Assembly (NCBI GenBank): GCA_024516035.1
Contig: CM044959.1
Span: 27,306,605 to 27,370,604 of the forward strand
Source of the DNA: Bactericera cockerelli
Lineage: Eukaryota; Arthropoda; Insecta; Hemiptera; Triozidae
Length of the DNA: 64,000 nt
Reading direction: 5' to 3'
Below are positions 42,640-52,956 of the stretch, in pieces. The notes beneath the pieces are model-generated. The model did no database searches. It saw only the letters and a list, made by a program, of their open reading frames with translations, and had not been told where the DNA came from. The translations under genes were made by a program, and so were the position numbers. Each line of letters starts with the position of its first letter. Positions within the stretch are counted from its first letter, which is position 1.

Positions 42640-42835
42640 AGGGTGCAGACTGGAATTTTACATCACCCGTTCATTCACTATGAAGAGACTGGGAATTCAA
42701 ATCGCCCTGATTTTAGACTGGAAACTCATATCTTTATATCAGTTTTATATCACCTGTTCATTCAGTGTGAACAGACTGGAAACTCATATCACCCGTTCAT
42801 GTAGTGTGTAAAGACTAGAAACTCATATCTTTAAA
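42640..42835. repeat. Degenerate tandem repeat, about four variable units
   Basis: The motif ATCACCCGTTCATTCA...GTGAACAGACTGGAAACTCA recurs with variable spacing (40-60 bp) at about 42660, 42745 and 42785. The copies have diverged. Confidence 0.65.
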
Positions 42836-45734
42836 TGAGTGAAAATAGGAAAAAGCAAGGGAAAAACAGAAAGAGATAAAAAGAAAGAGGGAGTTTAGGA
42901 TTCTAAGAGAGAAAAAAAAATCAAAAATAACCGTAGGCTTGCTAGAACTTTTTTTGCTAAAATATTGAGGCAAAACGCAAAACAATAACTTTATTTAGAA
43001 TTCTTCTAATATAAATGAACTTTAACAAAAGTAAATGAACTTTTCTTTGTGATGAGTAATTTTTATCTCATGCCAGAAGCAAAAGCTCCGCCCACTATTA
43101 GTCAAAAATAAATATGAATGAAAATGAAAACATGAGTCTTGAAATTTAAAAAATACCTGTTTAAGAATGCCTGTAAAATAATTAATTAAAACTTGACTCA
43201 TCCTGATTGATTTCTTCTTCTGTATCTATACGCAGCTATACTGAGAGGTTTTCCATAAAAAACGGCCGTAAAATAATACAGTACCTAATGCCCCGCCGGT
43301 TATTTAGTTAAGACAATTACAGTAGGCACCTTACTTATTTTGCCATACTTATTGGAATTTTCATTATAATCGTAAAATTTCTTAAATGATCGATTGACAT
43401 GTACAAGTACAACATACGAGTATATTGATGAAAATTTGATCTAACAGAATGTCCTTTTATATAAAAACAATAGGTACTTGAGTTTTTAGACATTAAACAG
43501 TTTTAAAATAACTTCTTTTTTTACATATTTTAAAAATACTCATATTCAGAAAATTGTCTAATTTTTTTCTTGATCCTCTAATTCTCAAGTTGATTAATCT
43601 AATGATTGAGAACTGTGTGTGTGTTTAAAATTTGATCTAATGAGTAAACTGCTACAAGCGCCCATGTTTGATCTGTACTCAGTACACAGCACTGTGGAGT
43701 AGGTACAGAGTGAGTTACACTTTAATTATTTTTAAACATATCTTTTTAAACCAGGGCGTTTTTCTTGGTTATTAAAAATATTTTCCACCTTTCTGTTGTT
43801 TTTCCCATCTTGTCTGATCATCTCTTCTGTTTCTATATTTATCATTTATCCTATTAGCTCTTCAGTAAAACGACTTACACCAAGTTACATTTATTGTTTC
43901 AGTGTTATTTTAACCTCAAAAATTACACGAAGTCTTCGTGTGGAAAAAAAGGAAAAACTATATTTACCGTTGTATAAGCACTGTAGTTTCTGGGAGACGT
44001 TCTCCCACGGAACGACCGTTTGCTTGATTTATTCTTCCATTTCTTACAGTGCACAGAAGACTTACATATTATGTAAATCACTTTCTTTCAAGTTATTTAT
44101 TTGACTCCTATTAAATAGAAATTAAATACAATAAACGTCTGTATTAAATAAATAAAGTTTATATATATATAGTGTCCGTAGTACCTCAGAACCTTAGTTT
44201 AAATAAAGTACGTGGGAAACCCGGTAAGAAAAAAATCTTGTTAAAAATATCTTGAGATGTTTTGTTATTTGCTGACAACAAAAAAATATCTTTTTTATCT
44301 CATCTTTATCTTCTGAATCTGATTCAATACATTTTATAATGGTCTTTATCTTTATTATTACATATCTTCATTTTTTCCACATATTGGTTCATTATTTTCT
44401 GGAGACCAATGATTTTCTCTTACGACAACCAATATTTTTTTTTCTTCTTTTTTTCGTTTCCGTGCTTCCTTCTCCATCCTGTCGTCATCCCATCTTTTCA
44501 TCAATCCTTTTATTTATTTATTTTTTCAACATTATTTCCTCCCTTTCTCTTTCCGCCACATCTACTCCCATTTATCAGACTTTCCAATGATTGAGTACCT
44601 AAACGTCTTCGCTTGACATGGCAGAGGGTCAATTGTTTCCCAACTTGTCTTCACAATGAAGAACGAGAAGGCGAAAGCTTGTTATTTTCTACTTAGGTGA
44701 GATCTTACAGACCACCCGGCAATTGTTTTCATTGAGCATAAACAGAAACTTATGGACGGAACAGAAAATGGTAGGAATGGCATTACTAACGAAGCTAAAG
44801 ATTTCCATTATTGTGAAATAAGAAACGATTGTTAGTCAGTTAGACTAGAGACTAACTGGAAATGAGCTGGAAAAAAAACCAGAGCTTGGTAGAGAGAATC
44901 ATGCTGTCGCTACTATTCATTTTGTCTGGCTGGGGGGCGTTCAACAGGGAGAAGACTAGTGTCTCGCTACAGGAATATAAACAGAGAACAGACTTGCCAA
45001 CTCTAACAAGCCAGGCTAGCTTGCACTTCCCCAAGGATTTAAGGGCTTATAAAGAAAGAGCTGAAGTTCTCACGATGTCGCGATCATTGATCATAATTAT
45101 ATTATAGAAATATGTCGTTCAGGACGAGCCAACTTTTCGACTAAATTTGGCTGGAGATCAGTCCCCCAAGCTGTAGCCAAGCTGGTTACAACAACAAGAC
45201 AGTTGATTTTTATAAATAAGAGTATAAAACGGGTATCCGTAAGCCTTCATGTAAGGATTCTATTCTAAGGTACTTCTATTTTGCTGCTTTGCTGCAAACG
45301 CGATCTGCTTTGCTTAAGATGGCATATTAATTTTTCTGGGTAATTCTTATCTACTTACAATTTTAAAGTGTTTGTCTACTTTCGTGAAATCATTTGGCCT
45401 GTACAAGATTTTCTCCCCATGGAAAAAGGAAACCCAAAGGTAGGGCATTCAACATTACCTGTGTGTGGTTTTCAAGTTAAATGACCGAGCCAACTCGTAT
45501 TGATGTAGATAAAAGTAAAAAGTCTCACATTACATTAGCGAGAAAAAAGGGTGATAGGGAAATCGACCTAACATAAAGCCAAACTCTTTTTACATGCACA
45601 CGGCTGAGAGAGATAAATAGCACATTAAGATGTGAACGGAAAAGGAGTTCTACGTTTACAAGGTGGTCAATTTTAGCTTTTAATATTTTGGAGTTTTGGA
45701 CCGAAGTAATTTCATCTTCATATTCGCTCTTTCT
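42836..45734. other. About 2.9 kb without a recognised gene
   Basis: AT-rich. The segment 45055-45170 (AGTTCTCACGATGTCGCGAT, GGACGAGCCAACTTTT) resembles 56350-56450, so a low-copy repeat is present. Frames such as 43796-44104 are Ser/Phe/Ile-rich with no motif. Confidence 0.4.
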
Positions 45735-46005
45735 TTCACAATATCTCTCTCTCTCTCTCTCTCTATTTCACTCACCCTCTAGATCTCCTCTCTCTCTCAC
45801 ACTCTAGCTCTCTTTCACTCACCCTCTACCTCTCTTTTCTTTCACTCACCCTCTACACTCTCTCTCTCTCTTTCACTCACCCTCTACACTCTCTCTCTCT
45901 CTTTCACTCACCCTCTATCTCTCTCTTCTCTTTTTCTCACCCTCTATCTCTTTCTCTCACCCTCTATCTCTTTCTCTCACCCTCTATCTCTTTCTCTCAC
46001 CAAGT
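45735..46005. repeat. CT microsatellite with an interspersed CACTCACC motif
   Basis: Long CT runs alternate with TTTCACTCACCCTCTA or TTTCTCTCACCCTCTAT, about eleven times. This is a compound simple repeat. Confidence 0.85.
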
Positions 46006-46367
46006 AAGTTCTACAAGGTATATATCCCTAAGGCGGGATGGAAAGTTTAGATTTTAAAAGGAGACATGAAGGTAAAGACTGACAGGAGAGAGGGCTGTGG
46101 AGAAAGAACCGAACTGAATTTAACTTAACACACATCAAAGACTTGAATGAGAGAAAAACAAGAGAAAATAGGGACTTGGCAGGGGGGGTGGTACGTAGGG
46201 AAATTAGAGTAGGTATTATTTATTATGTATATTTAACTGGATTAATTTCATGAACAATAAACATAATTTAAAAAAAAGAAAGAAATAAAGATCTTTTACT
46301 GTCGATACTCATTATTTCCTACTTAAAAATGTAGCGACATTAAAGCCCAAGATCATATTATTATGAG

Positions 46368-46500
46368 ATGAAAATCCCAAATAGGAGGATACCTTGTCAT
46401 GTCCTGGCTGGATTTCGAACCCGCGACCTCTGGAATCACTAGATTCACAGAGTGCCACCTTTACCACTGAGCTACCGAGACAGACCCGCGACCTCTGGTT
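46368..46500 (-). mobile_element. SINE family E, head and proximal body
   Basis: The minus-strand head GTCTCGGTAGCTCAGTGGTA and GAGGTCGCGGGTTCGAAATC match the family E copy at 41.2 kb. A short second ACCCGCGACCTCTGG lies at 46484-46498, suggesting a small local duplication. Confidence 0.7.
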
Positions 46501-46599
46501 TAATACACCGCACCGACGCGACGTATTGAATACGGATTTTTGCAAAATTGCAAATACAACTAAGTTCAACGGATAAAAATGAAGGAAATGAAATCCTAC

Positions 46600-46741
46600 C
46601 TGAGGCTGATACTTGTTGTAAAGTTGACGCAGGATGAGCTCCGTTTCCTGGCTGAGGACGAGTGCATCGCGCCTCCTCAGAGCGGAAGAGGGAATGGAGA
46701 TGTCCAGGGGGAGAATCATTGCACTGGTGAGGTCCCCGTCC
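46600..46741 (-). CDS. Candidate coding exon, gene unrecognised
   Basis: On the minus strand the frame ends at CAG followed by GTAGGA (46599-46594), a plausible donor, in phase 0. Going upstream it is open for 47 codons with balanced composition (SAMILPLDISIPSSAL, RRRDALVLSQETELIL, RQLYNKYQPQ). It either starts at the in-frame ATG at 46719-46717 or continues to an acceptor-like TTTGTAG just before 46741. G+C is much higher than in the flanks. I do not know the family. Its partner exons, to the left on this strand, were not identified. Confidence 0.4.
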
Positions 46742-47702
46742 CTACAAACTACACTTGTCTCAAGAAATTACAGTTCCGACAGTTTTTTTTTTCAAGAATA
46801 CTTTTGCAGAATGATGGAAAATATGTTTTTCTTTTATTATTAAATCCGAGTGGTGTATTGAACTTGCGAGTTTACCGCACTTTTCACAAGAAAATGGACA
46901 TTTTCACACACGAATCAAATTAAAATTAGAAGTATTTCAAATTACTTGCAATTAAAAACGAATCTGTGCATACAATGTTTTAATACTTTGCTGATACGGT
47001 GATTTAGAAAGAAAATAGAAGAAAAATGTTTCGATAATCAGTCGAAAAAGAATCATAAGTATTTAAGGAGATAAAACTACATGTTCTTTTGGCTTGTACA
47101 ATTTAGGAGTAACACGCTCACGGGGTAAAGGAAAGAGCACTATATTGTCTTTTTTTTAGAAAGGGATTGATTTTTTGACATGCAAATTATTACTCCTTGA
47201 AAGTCAGTGTATACTGTACAAATTTCAATCGAGATTCTGAAAAAAGACAGACACAAAGATTAGACAGGTAGAAAATATTGATTTGAGTAGAAATAAAGAA
47301 AAATGACGATCAGGTCAGGGAGAGAAATAGCCAAGATGAAAAAGTGACTTGGCTACCTGCATAGTGTTTATTCGCAGCTTTTTTTCTGTTTCTTTTGGAA
47401 TTTTCAGGTCCTCCCCAAGATGCTGCTATTGAAGCATACCTACCTCACTGTGAAGTTATAAGATCAACCTAAGATTAGAGATTTGTGTTTCATTTTTTTA
47501 GCTACATGGATAGATGAGTAAATCTCTTAATATTTTGGGCTTAATATTTTTAACAGGAACTGCTCCAATTTTTTATTTTATATAATTATACTGGATGGAG
47601 TTCTACGAGAAAATCACCAATTATCACACCAACCTCTATTTATATCTATTGTGACCAGTGACCAGTTGATTATAATTGTGATGTATGATTTGAAGTATTC
47701 AG
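46742..47702. other. No gene recognised
   Basis: Unique AT-rich DNA. Confidence 0.4.
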
Positions 47703-47887
47703 GATGTGGTTTTACCCTCCATTCGCTGGAAATTGTACCAGCTACCCACATTAAACTCACCCAGCCTGGGTAGGGCCGGAAATGCCAACCTCATGTATTT
47801 TGAGGGAACAGAATTTTCATCAGAAAGTCTGCCCCAACTGGGAATAGAACTCAGGATCTCGAGATTAAGGGCAGTAACCCCAACCAT
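47703..47887 (-). mobile_element. 5S-derived SINE family, body-only copy
   Basis: The plus strand reads GGTTTTACCCTCCATTCGCT, then ATTAAACTCACCCAGCCTGG, GTAGGGCCGGAAATGCCAAC; this is the family body in minus orientation. The region past 47800 has diverged and the 5S head is not recognisable. Confidence 0.6.
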
Positions 47888-49833
47888 TTTTCACTTTGCC
47901 TTTTTGTAAACCTAATTGGGGGTTGGTTGAGGTTGGATGTGGCACATTTTTTACAGCTGGTTTAACCTACATGTATTTTTCCTAAGCCTAGGTATGTACA
48001 TAAATCTACTGATTTGTTGAATTCTGTGATAAAACTTTGTCTTTGTAGATATAAAAAAAACATGTATTATTCTTTTTAACATTTTATATTTGAATCATCA
48101 CACCACACCTGTTTCTCAGGAAATATGAAACAGTTAAAAGTTGATCTTCAACATTAAAATAAGGTTTGACAACAAACAAACAAAAATCATAGAATTTTTT
48201 TACATTGTAAGCGTAAGTTTATGTGTTTTTTCTTCTAGTTATCTCTGCTTTAAGTGTATCAAATTATGCAAACAGGATAATGTGTAATTTAATTTTCTAC
48301 ACCTGTTGGCAAAATATGAAAACAAACAGAAACTAAACAATACGGTAATTTATCAGGCACATGTCCTAGCTTCCAGGATTGTGAAGAAAAAAAATGGTAG
48401 GTACTTGACTTTTTGATGCACCTTGATGTGTTGAATCCACCATATTTTTTTTGTTGTCACATAATGGAATCACACTGTATGTAAAAATAATATAAGACAG
48501 ACACAGGCATTAACTTCAATAGTATAATCGATCTTGATTTAGAAAGAAAAAAAAAATATCAAATCAAAATATTTCAATTTTAAACTATTAAAAAAAAAAA
48601 TAAGAACACTAGTTTAACCTTCAAATTTCATGGTGAATCTGTTGGATCCTAACTTAACACCAAATGAAATTAGAAATGCATCTGGTGCATGATATGATGT
48701 AGCTCATGTAAACAAATCCCAACAGTTGGAATTTACAAATACAATGTTGTAAATTCCATGGAAAACAGTTCTAACACAGATATCTAACAAAAGAAACAAC
48801 TATTCTATCCATAAAAAAACTGGTCTCAATTAAGAGTGAACACAATTAATAATAACTAGACCTTTAATCCCTTTTCAACCAGTAGACTTACTGATTTTGT
48901 AACTTTGATTGCGTCTGGAAGTTTCTGGATTACCAAAGTACCTTTTAAGTTTGTTACACAAAGCATATTATTATGTTGTTCCAATTTGAATTTTATTACT
49001 GCAGTGATTAGGTAACTTGACCAACGATGCATAGTAGACATTTTTTCTGTAGATTTTGGCTTAGTAGTCAGTATAATAATATTATTATTGAGAATAACAT
49101 AAACTTCAAGATGTTTTTGTCATTGAACTTTTTAAATGATTGGACTTGGAGTAAACAAATAGAACTACTACAAATAAATCACACTCCACATTGAACATTT
49201 TTGTTCATTTCATGGTTTTTTACATTATCAATAACCATGACACCAACATTGACTATATGGACTATAGATAATTACATCGACAAAAAATAATAGTTACTGT
49301 ACATACCTTTCTTAGAGAACTTTAAAGGCTTTTAAAAGCAAATAAAATCCCTGAATACAGAGAACTAAGAAATACAATGATGAATGATCAGTACATCATG
49401 TTAATGAGTTCATTTAAATAAATAAAATGCCATGCTAGAAACAAGAAAAATACAAGGCAAAATAAGAAACTATCCAACTGATAATCCAGATAATAAACTT
49501 CAAAAGCCAAGTAAATGCAACTTAAAATGCAGTCATAATGTAATTTTATTTCTCAAAAAATGATAAAAAAGAGATAATTATGCAAATGCATTTTTTAAAT
49601 TTGATAAGTAGAGCAAAAATGTAAACAATGGTTACAGGTTGAGTTCTTTTAAATCTCTTTAGTCGTTGGATTTTTTCGATGTAATTTCACCTATTAAAAC
49701 GCGCTTTAAATAATGGAAGTCCGTAATTTTTTTAGTCCGTATTTTTTGTTCGCAAACTAAAACTTTTCAATCTCATAATCTCCCTAATTTCGTATCAATA
49801 ACGCATTTAGAGAGTACAAATGGGGGAGAAAAT
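47888..49833. other. About 1.9 kb without a recognised gene
   Basis: Strongly AT-rich unique DNA. No ORF has supporting features and no repeat family was recognised. Confidence 0.45.
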
Positions 49834-49842
49834 AGGATGAAA

Positions 49843-50620
49843 GCAGTATGGGAGACTCTTCTCCTTAGAATCTTCACCGTCACCTGCACAAGTTAGATGT
49901 GGGCACTGAGATCATACGTATTGAACATAGAGGGAACCTTACCTATCTGGAACTGAACAAATTTATGCGTCCAACTTTGAACAGATGGTCCCTCTTGGAC
50001 GCAAATCTTGATACATCGGGTTCTCTCTATGTTATATGATCTCAGTGGATGTGGGAGACTCTTCTCGTTAAAATCTTCACCATCACCTGCACAAGTTAGA
50101 TGTGGAAGACTCTTTTCGTTAAAACCTTCACCGTCACCTGCACAAGTTAGATGTGGAAGACTCTTTTCGTTAAAACCTTCACCATCACCTGCACAAGTTA
50201 GATGTGGAAGACCCTTCTCGTTAAAATCTTCACCATCACCTGCACAAGTTAGTTGTGGGAGACTCTTCTCGTTAAAATCTTCACCATCACCTGCACAAGT
50301 TAGATGTGGAAGACTCTTCTCGTTAAAATCTTCACCATCACCTGCACAAGTTAGATGTGGAAGACTCTTCTCGTTAAAATCTTCACCATCACCTGCACAA
50401 GTTAGATGTGGAAGATTCTTCTCGTTAAAATCTTCACCATCACCTGCACAAGTTAGATGTGGAAGACTCTTCTCGTTAAAATCTTCACCATCACCTGCAC
50501 AAGTTAGATGTGGAAGATTCTTCTCGTTAAAATCTTCACCGTCACCTGCACAAGTTAGATGTGGAAGACCCTTCTCGTTAGAATCTTCACCGTCACCTGC
50601 ACAAGATAGAAGTGAAAGAC
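49843..50620. repeat. 51-bp minisatellite, 12 copies, split by a MITE
   Basis: Unit: AGACTCTTCTCGTTAAAATC, TTCACCATCACCTGCACAAG, TTAGATGTGGA (51 bp). The junction CACAAGTTAG recurs at exact 51-bp spacing from about 50091 on. The first unit is separated from the rest by a 144-bp insertion. Both strands have a stop-free frame (plus RLFSLKSSPSPAQV, minus LTCAGDGEDFNEKSLPH). Variants cluster at a few sites (GAC/GAT, CTC/TTC/CCC). No splice or start signal supports translation. Confidence 0.9.
49904..50047. mobile_element. 144-bp MITE inside the minisatellite, 8-bp target duplication
   Basis: The termini are inverted: CACTGAGATCATA at the left and the exact 13-bp complement at the right, with looser complementarity to about 30 bp. 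It is flanked by an exact 8-bp repeat, GATGTGGG (49896-49903 and 50048-50055), which is also minisatellite sequence. An 8-bp duplication points to hAT or P superfamily; hAT seems likelier. Because the array is repetitive, the 8-bp match could in principle be unit sequence, but the interrupted phase supports a true duplication. Confidence 0.8.
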
Positions 50621-50754
50621 TCTTCGTTCACCTTATTTGTACTGCACATTGCATAATTAAACAAAAAACTCCTTTAGGTACAGACATATACCTAAATGTA
50701 CCTATTTTTTTATAAAAGCTAATTTAATTATTCATTTATACCAATAATAAATAT

Positions 50755-50930
50755 GATTTCTTTGTGATGGAGCGCAACGCCTCTTCAGTATTTTTGTTAG
50801 TAGCGCGGCATTACCAAGAGCCTCATTTGAACTTTAAAAAATATTTTACAAATATTTAAAAAATATTTTACATTATTCTTTATACTCAGAAATGAGTTTC
50901 CATCAGGCTGAGAAACGAACCCCGGTTCGG
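50755..50930 (+). repeat. Interspersed repeat shared with the right edge of the window
   Basis: GCCTCTTCAGTATTTTTGTT, AGTAGCGCGGCATTACCAAG and AGCCTCATTTGAACTTT recur with small changes at 63880-64000. The class is unknown. Confidence 0.6.
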
Positions 50931-51181
50931 CTTTAAGCACGTTTCAAAACGCAACGAGTTAAAAGAGCGCGTTTGATAAACACTGATATTTTTCCATTCA
51001 AATATTCAAATCATGAAATCAACTGATAACGTGATAACTGATTAATTTACCGCCGAGAGTGCAGTTGAGAACTTGAGACTTCAAAACTGGAAAAGTCAGT
51101 TGAAAATTTATAAGTTCAACTTTCGACTTCGACTTATATTTTTTTTCATACCTAATCTAGTTTACTAGACAGATTCGATTC

Positions 51182-51395
51182 GATGGTGTATTGAGTGCAC
51201 GGGTTCTCTTAGGATTACCGAAGTTAAGCAACGTCTAGCGAGGCGAAGACTTTGTGATGCTGATTATTCTTGCCCAACCTAGGCTATAGGTGAGATTAAT
51301 CTGGGTAGCAGGTTTGTGAGTTTCCTGTGAATGTAGGGTAACACACTCGTCTCGAGATGACCAAGCTGTTGAAAGGAACCTGAAAACCCACATAC
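51182..51395 (+). mobile_element. 5S-derived SINE, plus-strand copy
   Basis: The head carries GGTTCTCTTAGGATTACCGA then AGTTAAGCAACGTCTAGCGA, a diverged 5S internal region. The body has GGTAGCAGGTTTGTGAGTTT and ends GAACCTGAAAACCCACA. It faces an opposite copy about 100 bp away. Confidence 0.75.
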
Positions 51396-51498
51396 TAGTT
51401 TAATAGTTTACTCATTTACTTCTTGTCTTTTTTGAATCTTTTGATGTAACTTCAACAATAATTATGTAGAAGGCTTAAAAATAATGTTGCTTATTTAT

Positions 51499-51742
51499 GG
51501 GGGTTTAATGCTGCTTTTAACTGCATGGTAATTTCACAGAAGTGGTTTTACCCTCCATATGCTGGAAACTCACAAACCCACTACTCCAATTAACCTCACC
51601 CAGCCTGAATGGGGTCTAAAATAGCAAGCATCCTTAGGGATTGAATTTGAATGGTCACCCATTCAAGTCCTAGTCTTGCTGGATGATGCTTACTTCAGTA
51701 ACAGAATAAGAACTGTTGTATTCAATGTGCCAGTGACACTGG
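51499..51742 (-). mobile_element. 5S-derived SINE, minus-strand copy
   Basis: The plus strand reads GGGGTTTAATGCTGCTTTTA, CTCACCCAGCCTGAATGGGG, TGGTCACCCATTCAAGTCCT, AGTCTTGCTGGATGATGCTT, ending in CAATGTGCCAGTGACACTGG. That is body plus 5S-like head in minus orientation. It forms an inverted pair with the copy at 51182-51395. Confidence 0.78.
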
Positions 51743-51935
51743 GTGTAATAATTTTCCTTTAGAAGAGTACTCGTTGAGTTGTTATGCTCTAACTAGACCT
51801 CTGGGCTACCAGTTAATTTCTAAGAATTGGTAGGTAGGTATTTAAAATCTATCTGCAGTTAGGTAAGTAACCTTAAATGTACTATCATTCTAAAGCCCAT
51901 ATCATAAAATACAAATTGGGACATTTCTTGTCACT

Positions 51936-52078
51936 GTGACCAAGTGGAGTAGTGCACTGGCTTGTATGCATTTTTTCTATTCTACTCTGAAATTCTAAAT
52001 TTTTCTACTCTGTACTTGGATATCCAGGGTCCACTCATACCTCATGAAGAAAACTGAGTAGCTATTTGTATGAATAGT
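51936..52078 (+). mobile_element. SINE family G, degraded copy
   Basis: It starts GTGACCAAGTGGAGTAGTGC and shares CCACTCATACCTCATGAAGA then GAGTAGCTATTTG with the family G body. The B box is not recognisable because of an internal deletion. Confidence 0.5.
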
Positions 52079-52372
52079 AATTAGTGGTACATTATGAGGC
52101 ATGACATGAATGTTGTAAAAATGTTGAAATTTCAAATTTTGTAATTCTGAGGTACTCACAACAGTTGTGACATAATAATTCAAAGAAAACCAAATACATA
52201 CATGATTATCATTTCCTTGGAAATTTTATCTGTCAAAAATTCTCTAAGTAGTTATTTTAGTGGTAAAATAATGGGTCAAGTTTTTCAGGTAGAGAAAAAT
52301 CAGGTAATCTACTGGAAAATATGTTTTTATGTTTTCAATATTTTAAAAAAGATATAATTTTTGTTTTTCCAG

Positions 52373-52956
52373 TGTAACAGATCAATGGGTAATCAAGTTT
52401 GCCGCGAAGTAACTTTAACTGGTAATGGAGTTCGAGTAACAATTCCTAATGTACCAATACTTGAGACAGACACTATAATTTTTCAGGAAGACCATGTTGA
52501 TTTGACTTTTGGGTACTCTGTTCGTGACCTAGTATTTGCACAAAACAATCCTGAAACTTATTCTGACATTAAATTCAAAGTCATTGTGAATCCAGAATAC
52601 AAGTTTTATGAACCAATATTCCATGAAAATAAAATCAAGAGAGAAGAGGCAAGAAGGAAAAGAACTTGGCGTAGTAATGTAGACTTCAATAACAATTTGT
52701 GTGTTAATGTCAAGGAAGAGAATGATGATGACAATGATGATTACTCTTATCAGAATAAATTTGAGGAAGACGATGAAGATTTCAATGTTGTTAGTTTAGT
52801 TGAAATCTTTCAGAACATAATGAGTTTTAATGAAAAAGAAAACTGCCCACCCCAACATGCTCAAACGATCGTCTGCAAAGACCTCTCTGTGGAAGAGACA
52901 AAAGACAATGCAAACAAAGACTGGAACAATATTCTCAAAATATACAATAGCAAAAG
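52373..52956 (+). CDS. Exon 1 (first recognised) of the 52-55 kb gene
   Basis: TTGTTTTTCCAG ends at 52372 and GTAATT begins at 52957. It encodes the structured N-terminal region and the acidic stretch. Leaving off the exon start, translation could begin at ATG 52385 (MGNQVCRE). It ends after two bases of a codon. Confidence 0.8.

Noticed and set aside
50008..50715. 235-codon plus-strand ORF with repeated RLFSLKSSPSPAQV
   Set aside because: It is the 51-bp minisatellite in frame. Noted as a finding for the symmetry of both strands, but not called a gene.
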